In this document: positions 12,601-23,051 of the stretch, one piece after another | Layout: each line of letters starts with the position of its first letter | Numbering within the stretch: position 1 is the first letter of the stretch | From: Eucommia ulmoides | Lineage: Eukaryota; Streptophyta; Magnoliopsida; Garryales; Eucommiaceae | NCBI GenBank assembly: GCA_016647705.1 | Contig: CM028338.1 | Span: 18,931,577-18,995,576, forward strand | Direction of reading: 5' to 3' | DNA length: 64,000 nucleotides | Notes under the pieces: model-generated | Databases searched by the model: none | Told to the model about the DNA's origin: nothing | The model's input: only the letters and a program-made list of their open reading frames with translations | Made by a program: the position numbers and the translations under genes

Positions 12601-13810
12601 TCGTCACAAGATCGATATGGTGAGTCCCTCAAAAAACCATCCACTATAGCGATCCTATGAATGATAATTGTTCATCATGAGCTCCATATGGTGAGTCCCT
12701 CAAAAAAGAATCCACCATAGCAAACCTCTAAATGATAAGTTTTCATCACGAGATCGATATGGTAAGTCCCTCAAAAAACTACCCACTAAATCGATCTAGT
12801 GAATGATAATTTTTTTTCATGAGATCGATATGGTGAGTCCCTCAAAAACCACCCTCTAAATCAATCCTCCAAACTATATATGTTCGTCATGAGATTGATA
12901 TGGTGGGCCCATTAAAAACCCATCCAATAATGTGATCCTCTAAACGATAAGTGTTCCTCATGAGATTGATATGGTGAGTCCCTCATAAATCTTCAACGAA
13001 AGTGATTCTCTAAACAATAAGTGTCTGTTACGAGATTCATATGGTGAGTCCCACAAAAACCCATCCACCAAAGAAATCTTCCAAAACGATAAGTGTTTGT
13101 CTTGTGATCGATATAGTGAGTACAACAAAAAACCATCCATTTAATTGATCCTGTAAAGGATAAGTGTTCATCATGAGATCGATATTGTAAGTCCCTCAAT
13201 AAACCATACACTAAAGCGATCTTCCAAATGATAAATGATCATCATGAAATTGATATAGTGTGTCCCTTAAATTTCCAACACTAAAGCGATCATCTAAATG
13301 AGAATTGTTCATCATGAGAATGGTAGGGTGAGTCCAAAGCAATCCCCTAAACGATACGTGTTTATCATGAGATCAATATAATGAGTCCCTTAAAATTTTA
13401 TCCACTAAACTGATTATCTAAACGATAAGTATTCGTCATAAGACCAATATGGGGAGTCCATCAAATAGCATCCACTAAAGTAATCCTCCGAACGATAATA
13501 ATTCATCATGAGATCGATATGGTGAGTCCCTCAAAAAACCATCCACTATAGTAAACCTCAGAATGATAAGTTTTCATCATGATATCGATACGGTGAGTCC
13601 CTAAAAAAATCATCCACTAAAGCAATCCAGTTAATGATAATTTGTTTTCATGAGATCGATATGGTAAGTCCATCAAAAACCATCCACTAAATCAATCCTC
13701 TAAATGATATTTGTTCGTCATGAGATTAATATAGTGAGCCCCTTAAAAACCCACCACTAATATGATCCTCGAAACGATAAGTGTTCGTCAAGAGATTAAT
13801 ACGGTGAGTC
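9677..13810. repeat. satellite higher-order repeat, ~1.76-2.04 kb
   Basis: Marker strings such as 'gcgatcctatgaatgataat' (about 10888 and 12650) and the run containing 'gataagttttcatcatgaga' with 'tagtgaatgataat' (about 9750, 11800 and 13550) recur with offsets near 1.76 kb and 2.04 kb, about 25 and 29 monomers. The unit is longer and less regular than in the preceding block. Confidence 0.6.
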
Positions 13811-15439
13811 TGTATGGCGAGCGTTTGTTACACGCTCACGTATTGACTACTCGCAATTGTACGAGGTTAAAGTTTTAGTATAATAGATCTTTAAAGATCG
13901 AGTATTGTATCCACAGGGATTGGTTGTCGTTATTATCGAGTATCGTGTTTATCATGACCAAACTTTATCTAGGCGAAAAAGAATTATTTTAAATTAATTA
14001 ATACTAATACTAATATAACCTAATTTAATCTATCCTAATTATAATAATACGAGATAGTTAGAGGATGGATTATCTAGGGATTAACTTTTTCTACTTAAAC
14101 GCATTTGATTTCGTTTAGTTTACAATAACGGTGTTCGACCTATTCGACAATCTCAGTTCGTAAACTCCCCCGCCACCTCTCTCGAGTGTAAGACGAGGGA
14201 ATACGCGACTTTGTGTCAACAAAGAAGTCCCCCTAAACGTATTAATGACCCTAGGTCATGTGAGTCTTGCCCCAACGTTATTGATTGCACACAATCCAAC
14301 TCATTCCCGGGTTATTGGATCGTCGCGTTATGTCTACCCTATCGATAATCTCAGTTCATAAACTTCCCTAATACCTCTCCCGAGTTTAAGACGAGGGAAT
14401 ACATGACTTCAAGTCAATGAAGAAGTCCCCCTCAATGTCTTATTGACCCTAGGTCACGTGAGTTTTGCCCCAACGTCATCGATTGTACACAATACAACTC
14501 CCTCCTGGGTTATTGGATCTTCGCATTTGTTTACCCTAGTCCAAATCCAGGGTTGTCAAACCCTGAATTCTCACTATATCTATGTAAGCATGATAAATAA
14601 ACAATACGGCAAACACAATCAAACTAGCGAAGAACAATCATAAAGAAACACAACTAAAACAAAACTACGTTTTCATAAATAATATTAATCCCATATATAA
14701 TCCATGTTTAACTTGTGGTCATAATCGTTTATACATTGAAAACCAATCTAAACATGCTCAGACAATTATTGAAGTTAAGAAATAAAAGGAAAAACAGATA
14801 ACTTAGCCGATATCCGAAGATTAGCCGCTAAAATCGTCCACCGAGCGCTTCTCCTTCTCTGCGTGGTAATCTTCTCCTTTGGAATTGTTTGAGCACTCCC
14901 CATACTCTCTCTTTATTCTATACTAAGCCCTAAGGTCTCTAATGGCCGGACAGAGCAAGAGGAAGGGAGAGGAAATGGGTTAAAATAGGCAAAATATCTC
15001 AAAAACATATCTAATTTGTGCAGAGGTGACCGCCGTGGCGGTGGGATTCACCGCCGCGACGGTGGAGTATGTCGATTAATGTTCGCCGCAGAGGTGGAGA
15101 CAGTGGTGGAGTTGGTGACCATCCTACAGTTTCACCACCGCAGCGGTGGATGTCCTGCAAGATTTCATCGTTCTCTGCATTTTCATCGCCACGGAGCAAA
15201 TTTAACGCCGCGGCGGTGGGCTTCTTCTCAGAATCTTGCCTCCGTGCTTGTTTTTCACCATTCTCTTACCATTTTTTGTCAAAATTGATCATTTACACTC
15301 TGATTTCATACTTTTTCACCCATACACCTAATTTATACAAAAAGAATAAAAACTAATTAAAATGTAATAAAATACTATAAAACCGCTTGAAAACTAACTT
15401 AGTTCAGTTTGGAAATAGATAGGTAGATCACACCTATCA
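13811..15439 (-). repeat. 3' LTR of gag-less Athila-like element
   Basis: The 1629-bp LTR is collinear with that at 17336-18974. It contains a 198-bp internal tandem duplication (units starting near 14146 and 14344, each with 'ctaggtca' and 'cccaacgt'), which accounts for most of its extra length over the 1.3-kb LTRs at 36 kb. A palindrome cluster is at 15018-15222. Confidence 0.92.
15018..15222 (-). repeat. CACCGC..GCGGTG palindrome cluster in U3
   Basis: Near-palindromes of the form ACCGCCGCGGCGGTG recur every 20-60 bp (for example 'gaccgccgtggcggtggg', 'caccgccgcgacggtgg' and 'cgccgcggcggtggg'). They lie just upstream of the TATA-like 'cctattttaaccc' on the minus strand. The same arrangement is in all the other Athila-type LTRs of the window that keep this part. 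Confidence 0.85.
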
Positions 15440-15456
15440 AATACCCCCAAACTTGG
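15440..15456 (-). other. polypurine tract
   Basis: On the minus strand the sequence AAGTTTGGGGGTATT directly precedes the LTR start TGATAGG. This is the expected primer for plus-strand DNA synthesis. Confidence 0.85.
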
Positions 15457-17245
15457 AATTTTCCTAGTCATCAAGAAAAACACTCACACGAAAATGAAAA
15501 ACACAATGAAATAAAATAGCAAACAATCTAAACATAACGACATGCAAGTTTTACATTCTTCTAACGACCATTCATGTTTCCCTTAACAACCGCCAATCAT
15601 TTCGAGTTCAGGCGGTAAAACACACCATGTGATGTTCTAGAATTTTGACATGCAATAATGGTGAACGCCATTCTAGATTCTGTAAACGTGTATGTGCGAG
15701 ACTCAAGAATATAGCTATACAATGACCGAATTGGATTATCTACGAATGAAACTCATAACTTAGACCGTAAAGGACTAGGATATCCATATGCCTGATTGGG
15801 GTTCACTCTCCACTAATATAGGTTTGGAAGTTCATAAAGATCATTAGGGCTTGGTTCGGTTTTGGAATATTTGGCCAAGGTTAATTTGGAATAGAAACTG
15901 GGTTAACGTCGTTAACTTGATGTTACCCAAGGCATATCGCTTGGCACTCTCACACCCGAAACCCCATAGTTTAATTAGAAACAACCCTAAACATACGTTA
16001 AGAACATAGTACACACTTGTCAAAAAGAAACGTAAATTTTTTTATTTATTTTTTTGAATAACACACCGCGAAACTCATTCGAATTTCTACAATTTTAGAA
16101 GTGTGCAAAAAAAATTAAGTAAAACAGCCCCAAACTTTATTCGAATTTCTACAATTTTAGGAGTGTGCAAAAACGATTAAGAAAATGACAAGTGAATACA
16201 CTAATACCGAACCAATCCGAAGTTCGCCCTAAACCCAACCACTCACATCAAGTAACATATATGATTGCTAACTTGATTCACTCAAATGTGCCTTTAATTT
16301 AGCAATATAGGTTTGGAAAAAAATCAACTAGCCAAGGTATTTGTATAAGTGTTCAGAACTGAAACAGCTTTTAGGCTTCAACAGGTTAACGAGGGATAAA
16401 CATATATCAAGGTAAGCTGAAAAGGCTCAAGCGATAAAATGACTGCCTAAATCATATCTCCTAAACTACCTCGCCTAGGATTTCGCCTCGAATTTCCCCC
16501 GAATCAAGTTCTAGAATCCCTATTGTCATGAAATTTATTAACAGATAATCATTTTCAAATCAATTAGATTGTGCTATATTGAGTTTATGTGCTCTTGCAT
16601 TTAGGATCTACAATATTTTTTACTAAAATGATACGTTAAGCACACATAACACACATGAATGAGCTTTACGCTCGACCTCAATAAACAACCAGGGGACAGA
16701 CTCATCATTGGGTAAAGGCCCAGATAATATCAAAACTCAGCACAAAACAACAACTAAACTAAACAAACTAATCTTAAACAATCATGCACACGATAAAAAC
16801 AGAAAAACTTAACTCATAACATAAGCACATACTAAAAACATACTACACATCACCACCAACTTAACACAGGCATTGCCCAAAATGACCTGTCAACGATCCC
16901 AATGATAGTATATAGCTTGATATTGAAAACTGAGGTTTAGAACACGTACCTGGGAGGCAAGAGAATCTCGCCTTCGAATCAAATCGGCGGTGACGGATTT
17001 AACTTATTTTAGAACTTGGGTTGCTTCCCAAGAAGCGCGTGGTTTAATGTCCTCGGCCCAACACATGCCCTCAAGACTGGTGAGATGTTGCAATAAAAAA
17101 AACGCAAGAGTACTTATCGATCTAACATCTTCAAGCACCCTATAGGAAAACAAAAACAAAACTACAAAGAAAAATTATAAACACTAAAAAATCCCTAAAT
17201 TAAAATCAAGTTATTTACTCACAATATCAACAATAATCTAAAGAC
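15457..17245 (-). other. non-coding internal region of gag-less element
   Basis: No ORF of note is present. The sequence is homologous, on the opposite strand, to 50580-52118 and 34829-36092. It includes the conserved 'gggaagcaaccc' block found after integrase in Athila-like elements and the 'ggcgagattctcttgcctcc' inverted motif near 16950-16975. It may be untranslated RNA needed for packaging or reverse transcription; that role is inference. Confidence 0.7.
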
Positions 17246-17335
17246 CAATCCCCGACAACGGTGCCAAAAACTTGGTGGCGATTGCTAGAAACTGCATATG
17301 ACAAACAACCAATCCCTGGCAACGTGCCAAAAACT
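17246..17335 (-). other. duplicated tRNA primer-binding site
   Basis: Two PBS-like sequences lie 64 bp apart. On the minus strand they read TGGCACGTTGCCAGGGATTG (next to the LTR) and TGGCACCGTTGTCGGGGATTG (inner); both resemble the Asp-tRNA 3' end complement TGGCGCCGTTGCCGGGGA. The inner one is preceded by CCACCA AGTTTT, like the end of a different LTR variant, so this may be a template-switch or recombination joint. Confidence 0.75.
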
Positions 17336-18974
17336 TGTACGGCGAGTGTTTGTTACACGCTCGCGTATTGACTACTCGCAAGTGTACGAGGTCAAAGTTT
17401 TAGTATGATGGATCTTTAAAGATCAGGTATTGTATCCACAGGGATTGGTTGTTGTTATTATCAAGTACCGTGTTTATCATGACCTAACTTTATCTAGGCT
17501 AAAAAGAATGATTTTAAATTAATTAATACTAATACTAATATAACCTAATTTAATCTATATTAATTATACTAATACGAGATAGTTAGAGGATGGATTATCT
17601 AGGGATTAACTTTATTTACTTAAACGCGTTTGATTTCGTTTAGTTTATAATAACGGTGTTTAACCTATTCGATAAACTCCCCCGCCACATCTCTCGAGTG
17701 TAAGACGAGGGAATATGGACTTCGTGTCAACAAAGAAATCCCCCTCAACGTCTTAACAACCATAGGCCACGTGAGTCTCACCCCAACGTCATTGATTGCA
17801 CACAATCCAACTCCCTCCCAGGTTATTGGATCGTCGTGTTGTGTTTACCCTATCGACAATCTCAGTTCGTAAACTCCCATACCACCTTTCCCAAGTGTAA
17901 GACGAGTGAATACATAACTTCGAGTCAACGAAGAAGTCCCCCTCAATGTCTTAACAACCCTAGGTTACGTGAATCTTGCCCCAACGTCATCGATTGTACA
18001 CAATATTATTTTCTCCTGGGTTATTAGATCATCACGTTTGTTTATCCTAGTCCGAATCTGGGGTTGTCAAACCCCAAATTCTAGATATATCTATATAAGT
18101 AGAATAAACAAACAATACGGCAAACACAATCAAAATAGTGAAGAACAATCATTCAAGAAACACAACTCAAACAAAACTAAGTTTTCATAAATAATATTAA
18201 TCCCATATATAATCCACGTTTAACTCGTGGCCATAACCATTTATACATTGAACACTGAGCTAAAAATGCTTAAACAATTATTGAAGTTAAGAAATGAAAG
18301 GAAAAACGGATGAACTTAGCCGATATCCGAAGATTAGCCGCTAAAACCGTCCACCGAGTGCTTCTTCATCTCTGCGTGGTAATCTTCTCCTTCGGAATTG
18401 TTTGAGAACTCCCCATACTCTCTCTTTATTCTATACTAATCCCTAAGGGCTCTAATGGTCGAATAGAGCAAGAGGAAATGAGAGGAAATGGGTTTAAATA
18501 GGCAAAATATCTCAAAATAATATCTAATCTGTGCAGAGGTGACCATCGCGGTGGTGGGAATCACTACCACGGTAGTGGAGTATGTCAGTTAATGTTCACC
18601 GCAGTGGTGGAGACAGTAGTGGAGTTGGTGACCATCCTGCAGTTTCACCGCCGTGGTGGTGGATTTCACCGCTACAGTAGTAGATGTCTAACAAGATTTA
18701 GTTGTTCTCTGCATTTTTACCTCCGCGGCGGAGCTCCGACGCCACAGCAGTAGGATTCTTTTTAAAATCCTGCCTCCGTGCTTGTTTTTCCACCGTTCTT
18801 TAACCGTTTTTTGTCAAAATAAATCGTTTACGCTCCGATTTCATACATTTTCACCCATACACCTGATTTATACAAAAAGAATAAAAAGTAATTAAAACGT
18901 AATAAAATACTATAAAAACGCTTGAAAACTAACTTAGTTTGGTTTGGAAATAGATAGGTAGATCACACCTATCA
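17336..18974 (-). repeat. 5' LTR of gag-less Athila-like element
   Basis: The 1639-bp LTR starts on the minus strand at TGATAGGTGTG (18974) and ends ...CCGTACA next to the primer site. By eye it differs from its partner at roughly one base in twelve over the first 270 bp compared, so the insertion is not recent. It has the same 198-bp internal duplication and a palindrome cluster at about 18540-18755. Confidence 0.92.
18540..18755 (-). repeat. CACCGC..GCGGTG palindrome cluster in U3
   Basis: Same type as at 15018-15222 but more eroded ('caccgccgtggtggtgg', 'ctccgcggcggagctcc'). A minus-strand TATA-like 'cctatttaaaccc' lies directly downstream, near 18490-18500. Confidence 0.8.
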
Positions 18975-19063
18975 GAGTCCCTTATAAATCTTCAACTAAA
19001 GAGATTCTCGAAACAATAAGTGTTCGTCTTGAGATTATTATGGCGAGTCCCTCGAGAGCCAAC
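18975..19063. repeat. 70-bp satellite, short segment
   Basis: Just over one monomer between two retroelement insertions. It begins with the right copy of the GAGTC target duplication, and its last five bases, CCAAC, are probably a mutated CCATC target duplication of the next insertion. Confidence 0.9.
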
Positions 19064-20696
19064 TATACATCGAGGGATTTTACATCCTCGCGTATTGACT
19101 ACTCGCAAGTGTACGAGGTTAAAATTTTTGTATAGTGTCATCGCGAAAGATCAGGTTATCATATCCACAGGGATTGGTGTCGTTACTATCGAGTACCGCG
19201 TTTGTCATGACCTAACTTTATCTCGGCGACCAAAAATGTAAATAATTAATTAAACTAAACTAATATAACCTAAATTATCTATACTAATATACTAATATGT
19301 TTTAGGGGAAAGAATTGCCTAGGGATTAACATGTTTACAAATACGTGTTCGATCTCGATTTACTCACGTTTACGGTGTTTGACCTATTTGACAATCTCGG
19401 TTCGTGAACTCCACCGCCACCTCTCTCGAGTGTAAGACGGTGGATTACATAACTTTGAGTCAATAAAGAAGTTCCCCTCAATGTCTTAACGATCCTAGGT
19501 CACGTGAGTCTCGCCCAACATCATTGATTGCACACAATCCAACTCCCAACCAGGTCATTGGATTGTCGCATTGTGTTTACCCTATCGACAATCTCGGTTA
19601 TAAAACTCCACCGCCACATCTTTCAAGTGTAATATGGGAGAATACATGACTTCGAGTCAATAAAGAAGTCATCATCAACGTCTTAACGACCCTAGGTCAC
19701 GTGAGTCTTGCCCTAACGTCATCAATTATCCACAATCCTAACCCCGACCGGGTTATTGGATCTTGGCATTTGTTTACCCTATTCCGAATCTGGGGTTTGT
19801 CAAACCCCGTATTCTCCATTTATCTATCTAAGCATGATAAACAAACAATACTATAAACACAATCAAACTACGAAGAACAAACATAAACGCAACACCGAAA
19901 TCATCTGAATCACATGTTTATAAATATATCATTAATCCCTATACAATCCACATTTAACTCGTGGTCATAACCGTATAAACATTGAAATCGAGCCAAACAT
20001 GCTTACAAAATCCTAAGTTAAAGAAATAAGGGAAGAAATCGAATAACTTAGCCTTATCCGTAGATTAGCCGCTAAGAATGCTCAACGATCGCTTCGTCGT
20101 CTTCCTCTACTTCGGGATGTGAGCTCTCCCTCTAAAACTCCTAAATCCAACCCTAAATATATCCCAAGGGGCTCTAGTGGCTGGAGAGTCCAAGAAGAGG
20201 GGAGAGGAGAAGGTATTTATAAGCAAAATATCTCAAAAATATCTCAAAAATATCTAAAAACTATCTTAGGCTATGTAGAGGTCACCACTGCGGTGATGGG
20301 ATTCAGTGTCGCGGCAGTGAGTAGGTTGGTTGGCTGATCGCCTCGGTGGTGAAGACAGCGGTGGACTTGGTTGGCATCCTACATCTTCAGCATCGCGGTG
20401 GTGGACGGTCAGCAAGGATAAGTCAGTCTCTGCATCTTTACCGCCACGGCGGAGGTCTGGACGCCGCGGCGGTGTGCTTCTTTCATAATATTGCCTCCAA
20501 GCTTGTTTTTCCACCGTTCTTTGACCGCTTTTGGTTTGATCTCATCGTTTTCGCTCTAGTTTTCTATCTTTTTGCCCCACACACCTGATTTAATACAAAA
20601 AGATAAAAACTAATTAAAACATAATAAAATACTATATAAACGCTCGAAAACTAACTTAATTCGATTTGGAAATATGTAGGTAGATCACACCTATCA
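19064..20696 (-). mobile_element. Athila-type solo LTR in satellite
   Basis: It is collinear with the LTRs of the element at 13811-18974, including the internal duplication (near 19390 and 19580) and the end 'cacacctatca'. Its left terminus is TATACATCG where the family has TGTAYGG, so the CA/TG end is mutated. There is no internal region. The flanks CCAAC and ACATC are each one change from CCATC, the expected satellite sequence, consistent with a decayed 5-bp target duplication. A palindrome cluster is at about 20270-20485. Confidence 0.85.
20270..20485 (-). repeat. CACCGC..GCGGTG palindrome cluster in U3
   Basis: Partial palindromes 'accactgcggtgatggg', 'catcgcggtggtgg', 'taccgccacggcggagg' and 'acgccgcggcggtgtg' occupy the same place in the LTR as in the other copies. 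Confidence 0.75.
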
Positions 20697-20868
20697 ACAT
20701 CCACTAATGCAATCCTGTAAACGATAAATGTTCATCATGAGATAGATATGGAGAGTCTCTCAACAACCATCCACTAAAGCGATCTTCCTAACGAGAAGTG
20801 TTCGTCTTGAGATCGATATAGTGAGTCCCTCAAAAATCATCTACTAAAGTGATACTCTTAATGATAAG
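20697..20868. repeat. 70-bp satellite, short segment
   Basis: Two and a half monomers between an Athila-type solo LTR and a copia solo LTR. It ends with ATAAG (20864-20868), the left copy of the target duplication of the copia LTR. Confidence 0.92.
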
Positions 20869-23051
20869 TGTTGGCCCAGTGGAATACCCAAGAGGTAGGG
20901 TGAATTGGGTAATTAAAAAATTATTAGAGAAATAATAACACTTCAAAAATCAAACAATTAATTTTATCCTAAAATTAATTATTATCTTTATAGCAGCGGA
21001 TAAGTGTAATAAGCTCTAGGTGCACATCCAAACAACACAAGATAAAATAAGGAAATAAGCAATGCAGTACACACCGATATACCCTAGTTCACCAAGCTAC
21101 TCTTAGCTAATCCAGTCCTCTGAGCCCCACGGAGATTCATACCCACTAAACTCAAGATTCCTTTACAGGTAGGAACCAAACTCTCACAATGATTCTTTTT
21201 GCAGGTTCATAATAAACCTTTACAAATTCCTTTTCATAGGCTTAGGAATAACCTCTACTTTTTACAAGCTCAAGAATAACCTAATTCTATTACAGGGAGA
21301 ATCACAACTTAATTCTTTTTATACCTTAGGCTTAAGAATCAAAACCTCACAAAACCACTCCAATTATCCTTTTCCCAAGTAAGGATGGAACCTTTACAAA
21401 ATTCACTCAAAATTAATTCTATCTAGGAAAGAATTAATACCCCAATCTCTTTACAGGAAGAGTCTGAAAATCGACTACCTTTGATTAAATACCCCGAACA
21501 GTATTTAATCTGTCCCACTACTCACCAATACAAATTGATAAGTAAATTATCTCACTCGGAACTTCTACCACCCCAGATAAATTAAAACTCGATTAATATC
21601 CCAAATCTAGTGATAGAAAAGTGTGAGATTGAAAATCTGATTTTAAACAAAAAATGGGTAGCAAATAGTTGAGCACGTAATCAAATTCAAGAAATTGTTT
21701 ATAAAATATTTTCTTCAATAAAAATCAGAAACAATTTCTAAAGATCAATTTCCAAAAATTAAACAAGCAATACACAATAGCAAGTAATTGGAAAGATCTC
21801 ACCCGGAATCCACAAAAAAATAAATAAATAAAGCGATGATACTTCAGATCCAGTAGCAGCAAAGATTAATAGCCAATGATTCTCAAGATCGTTTCTTAGA
21901 ATAGCTCTCATAAAATCTCAGAATAATATCTCTTATAACAGCTCAATATGATCTCAACTCTTTAAGCTCTCTTAATTTATGTTTCACTGCTTAATAAAAG
22001 ATGGAAAACGCAGGTCTATATATATGGGATATAAATCTGCTCTCTAATGGCTAGTTCTTATGTGTCATGACATTTAAATGCTCTCTTAGACCCCGTATAT
22101 CATTATGACTTCATTTTGATTCAATTCACTTAATAAATGGATTTTAAATCTTTCAATTAAGTCCTCCAAATATTTCTCAATCTCAATTAAATAGAATAAA
22201 AATAATTTTATTTACCAAATTGAGAAACATTAAAATTTAATGAACCAACTTAATAGGATTTAAATAATAGGTGAAGCACATCTTAAATATCGTAAGATCC
22301 CTTAAATCTCTCACAAATCCCAACCAAAAATGGCTACTTTTAGATATGAATAAGGAATCCTCATTATTCTAAAACAGCGCCCTCAGTCAACCGGTCAGTC
22401 AACTGCTAGATTCAGGATGTAGCCAAGCCAAAGCTGTTACGTTAATCGGTTAACCTATCTATCGACTTGGAGATTCTAAGAGTTCGATTTACCTTCACCG
22501 GTCGACCTACCTGTCGACTTAGAGATACAGAGAGTTCATCTTCTCTTTACCGGTCGACTTACATGTCGACTTAGAGATACAGAGAGTTTCACCTGTTTGG
22601 TCCGGTCGACTTACCAGCCGACTTATGCATGCTAGATCTCTTTTCTGAACTCGTTTTTAACTCATTTTTATTTACGTTTTCACCTATTTAACTATTTTCT
22701 TTTCTAAATAAGCTCCACTAAATATTTAAATTCAATTTTAATCCATTATAAATATTTCTTCTCATATACACATAGGAGCAAATAATTTCATCTTATCAAA
22801 ACAGACATAAATAATAAAAACTTTTTATGCCATGTGTGTGTTCCTAATTGGGATATTAAGAGTTAAAATTCACTTGAGTTGTTTTCCCTAATTTCTTCAA
22901 ACTCTTAATTCTTTATCATCTTTGATATCATTATTTAATATCCATTTATAAATTTGTCATTGTATCTTCATCACAAGAACTTAATTAATTGAACCATTAG
23001 TTCCATTAAAGCATCAACACTTAATTGTTCATCAAAATCTTAGGATCAACA
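20869..23051 (-). mobile_element. copia solo LTR in satellite
   Basis: A minus-strand LTR of 2183 bp from TGTTGATCCTAAG (ending at 23051) to GGGCCAACA (at 20869), with perfect TG...CA ends. A perfect 5-bp target duplication ATAAG (20864-20868 and 23052-23056) lies within satellite monomers. No internal sequence remains. A GTCGAC cluster is at about 22385-22625. Confidence 0.95.
22385..22625 (-). repeat. GTCGAC palindrome cluster in copia U3
   Basis: Pairs of GTCGAC with the spacer 'ttagagatacagagagtt' recur about every 50-55 bp; some are decayed to GTCAAC or ATCGAC. Confidence 0.75.

Larger units (their letters stand above)
3594..13810. repeat. 70-bp satellite array, main block
   Basis: This is about 10.2 kb of uninterrupted head-to-tail monomers of 70 bp (69-71). 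The recurring parts are 'ccatccactaaagcgatcct', 'ctaaacgataagtgttcgtc' and 'atgagatcgatatggtgagt'. Monomers diverge appreciably from one another, but long-range copies are much more alike, giving higher-order repeats. Short ORFs here are by-products of the period and not genes. A short A-rich expansion sits at 12535-12575. Confidence 0.97.
13811..18974 (-). mobile_element. gag-less Athila-like element, complete ends
   Basis: It has two LTRs in the same orientation (13811-15439 and 17336-18974). They begin TGATAGGTGTG and end in ACA on the minus strand. A perfect 5-bp target duplication GAGTC (13806-13810 and 18975-18979) flanks them within satellite monomers. The internal region is only 1.9 kb and has no recognisable protein. 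It runs from a primer site through the conserved post-integrase sequence (minus strand, about 17020-17070, 'ttgggaagcaaccc') to a polypurine tract. It is a deletion derivative that would depend on another element for all proteins. Confidence 0.92.

Noticed and set aside
12958..13211. Overlapping ORFs in the satellite (also near 3799, 5264, 34012)
   Set aside because: They follow the 70-bp period and change frame or stop in the next unit, so they are a by-product of the repeat and not genes.
3594..13810. Regular short repeats as a possible CRISPR array
   Set aside because: The units are directly tandem without unique spacers, are diverged along their whole length, and sit among plant retrotransposons.
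15011..15356. ORFs across the GC-rich part of the LTR near 15.0 kb and 20.3 kb
   Set aside because: They are created by the CACCGC/GCGGTG palindromes, lie in LTR U3, and are not conserved in the other LTR copies.
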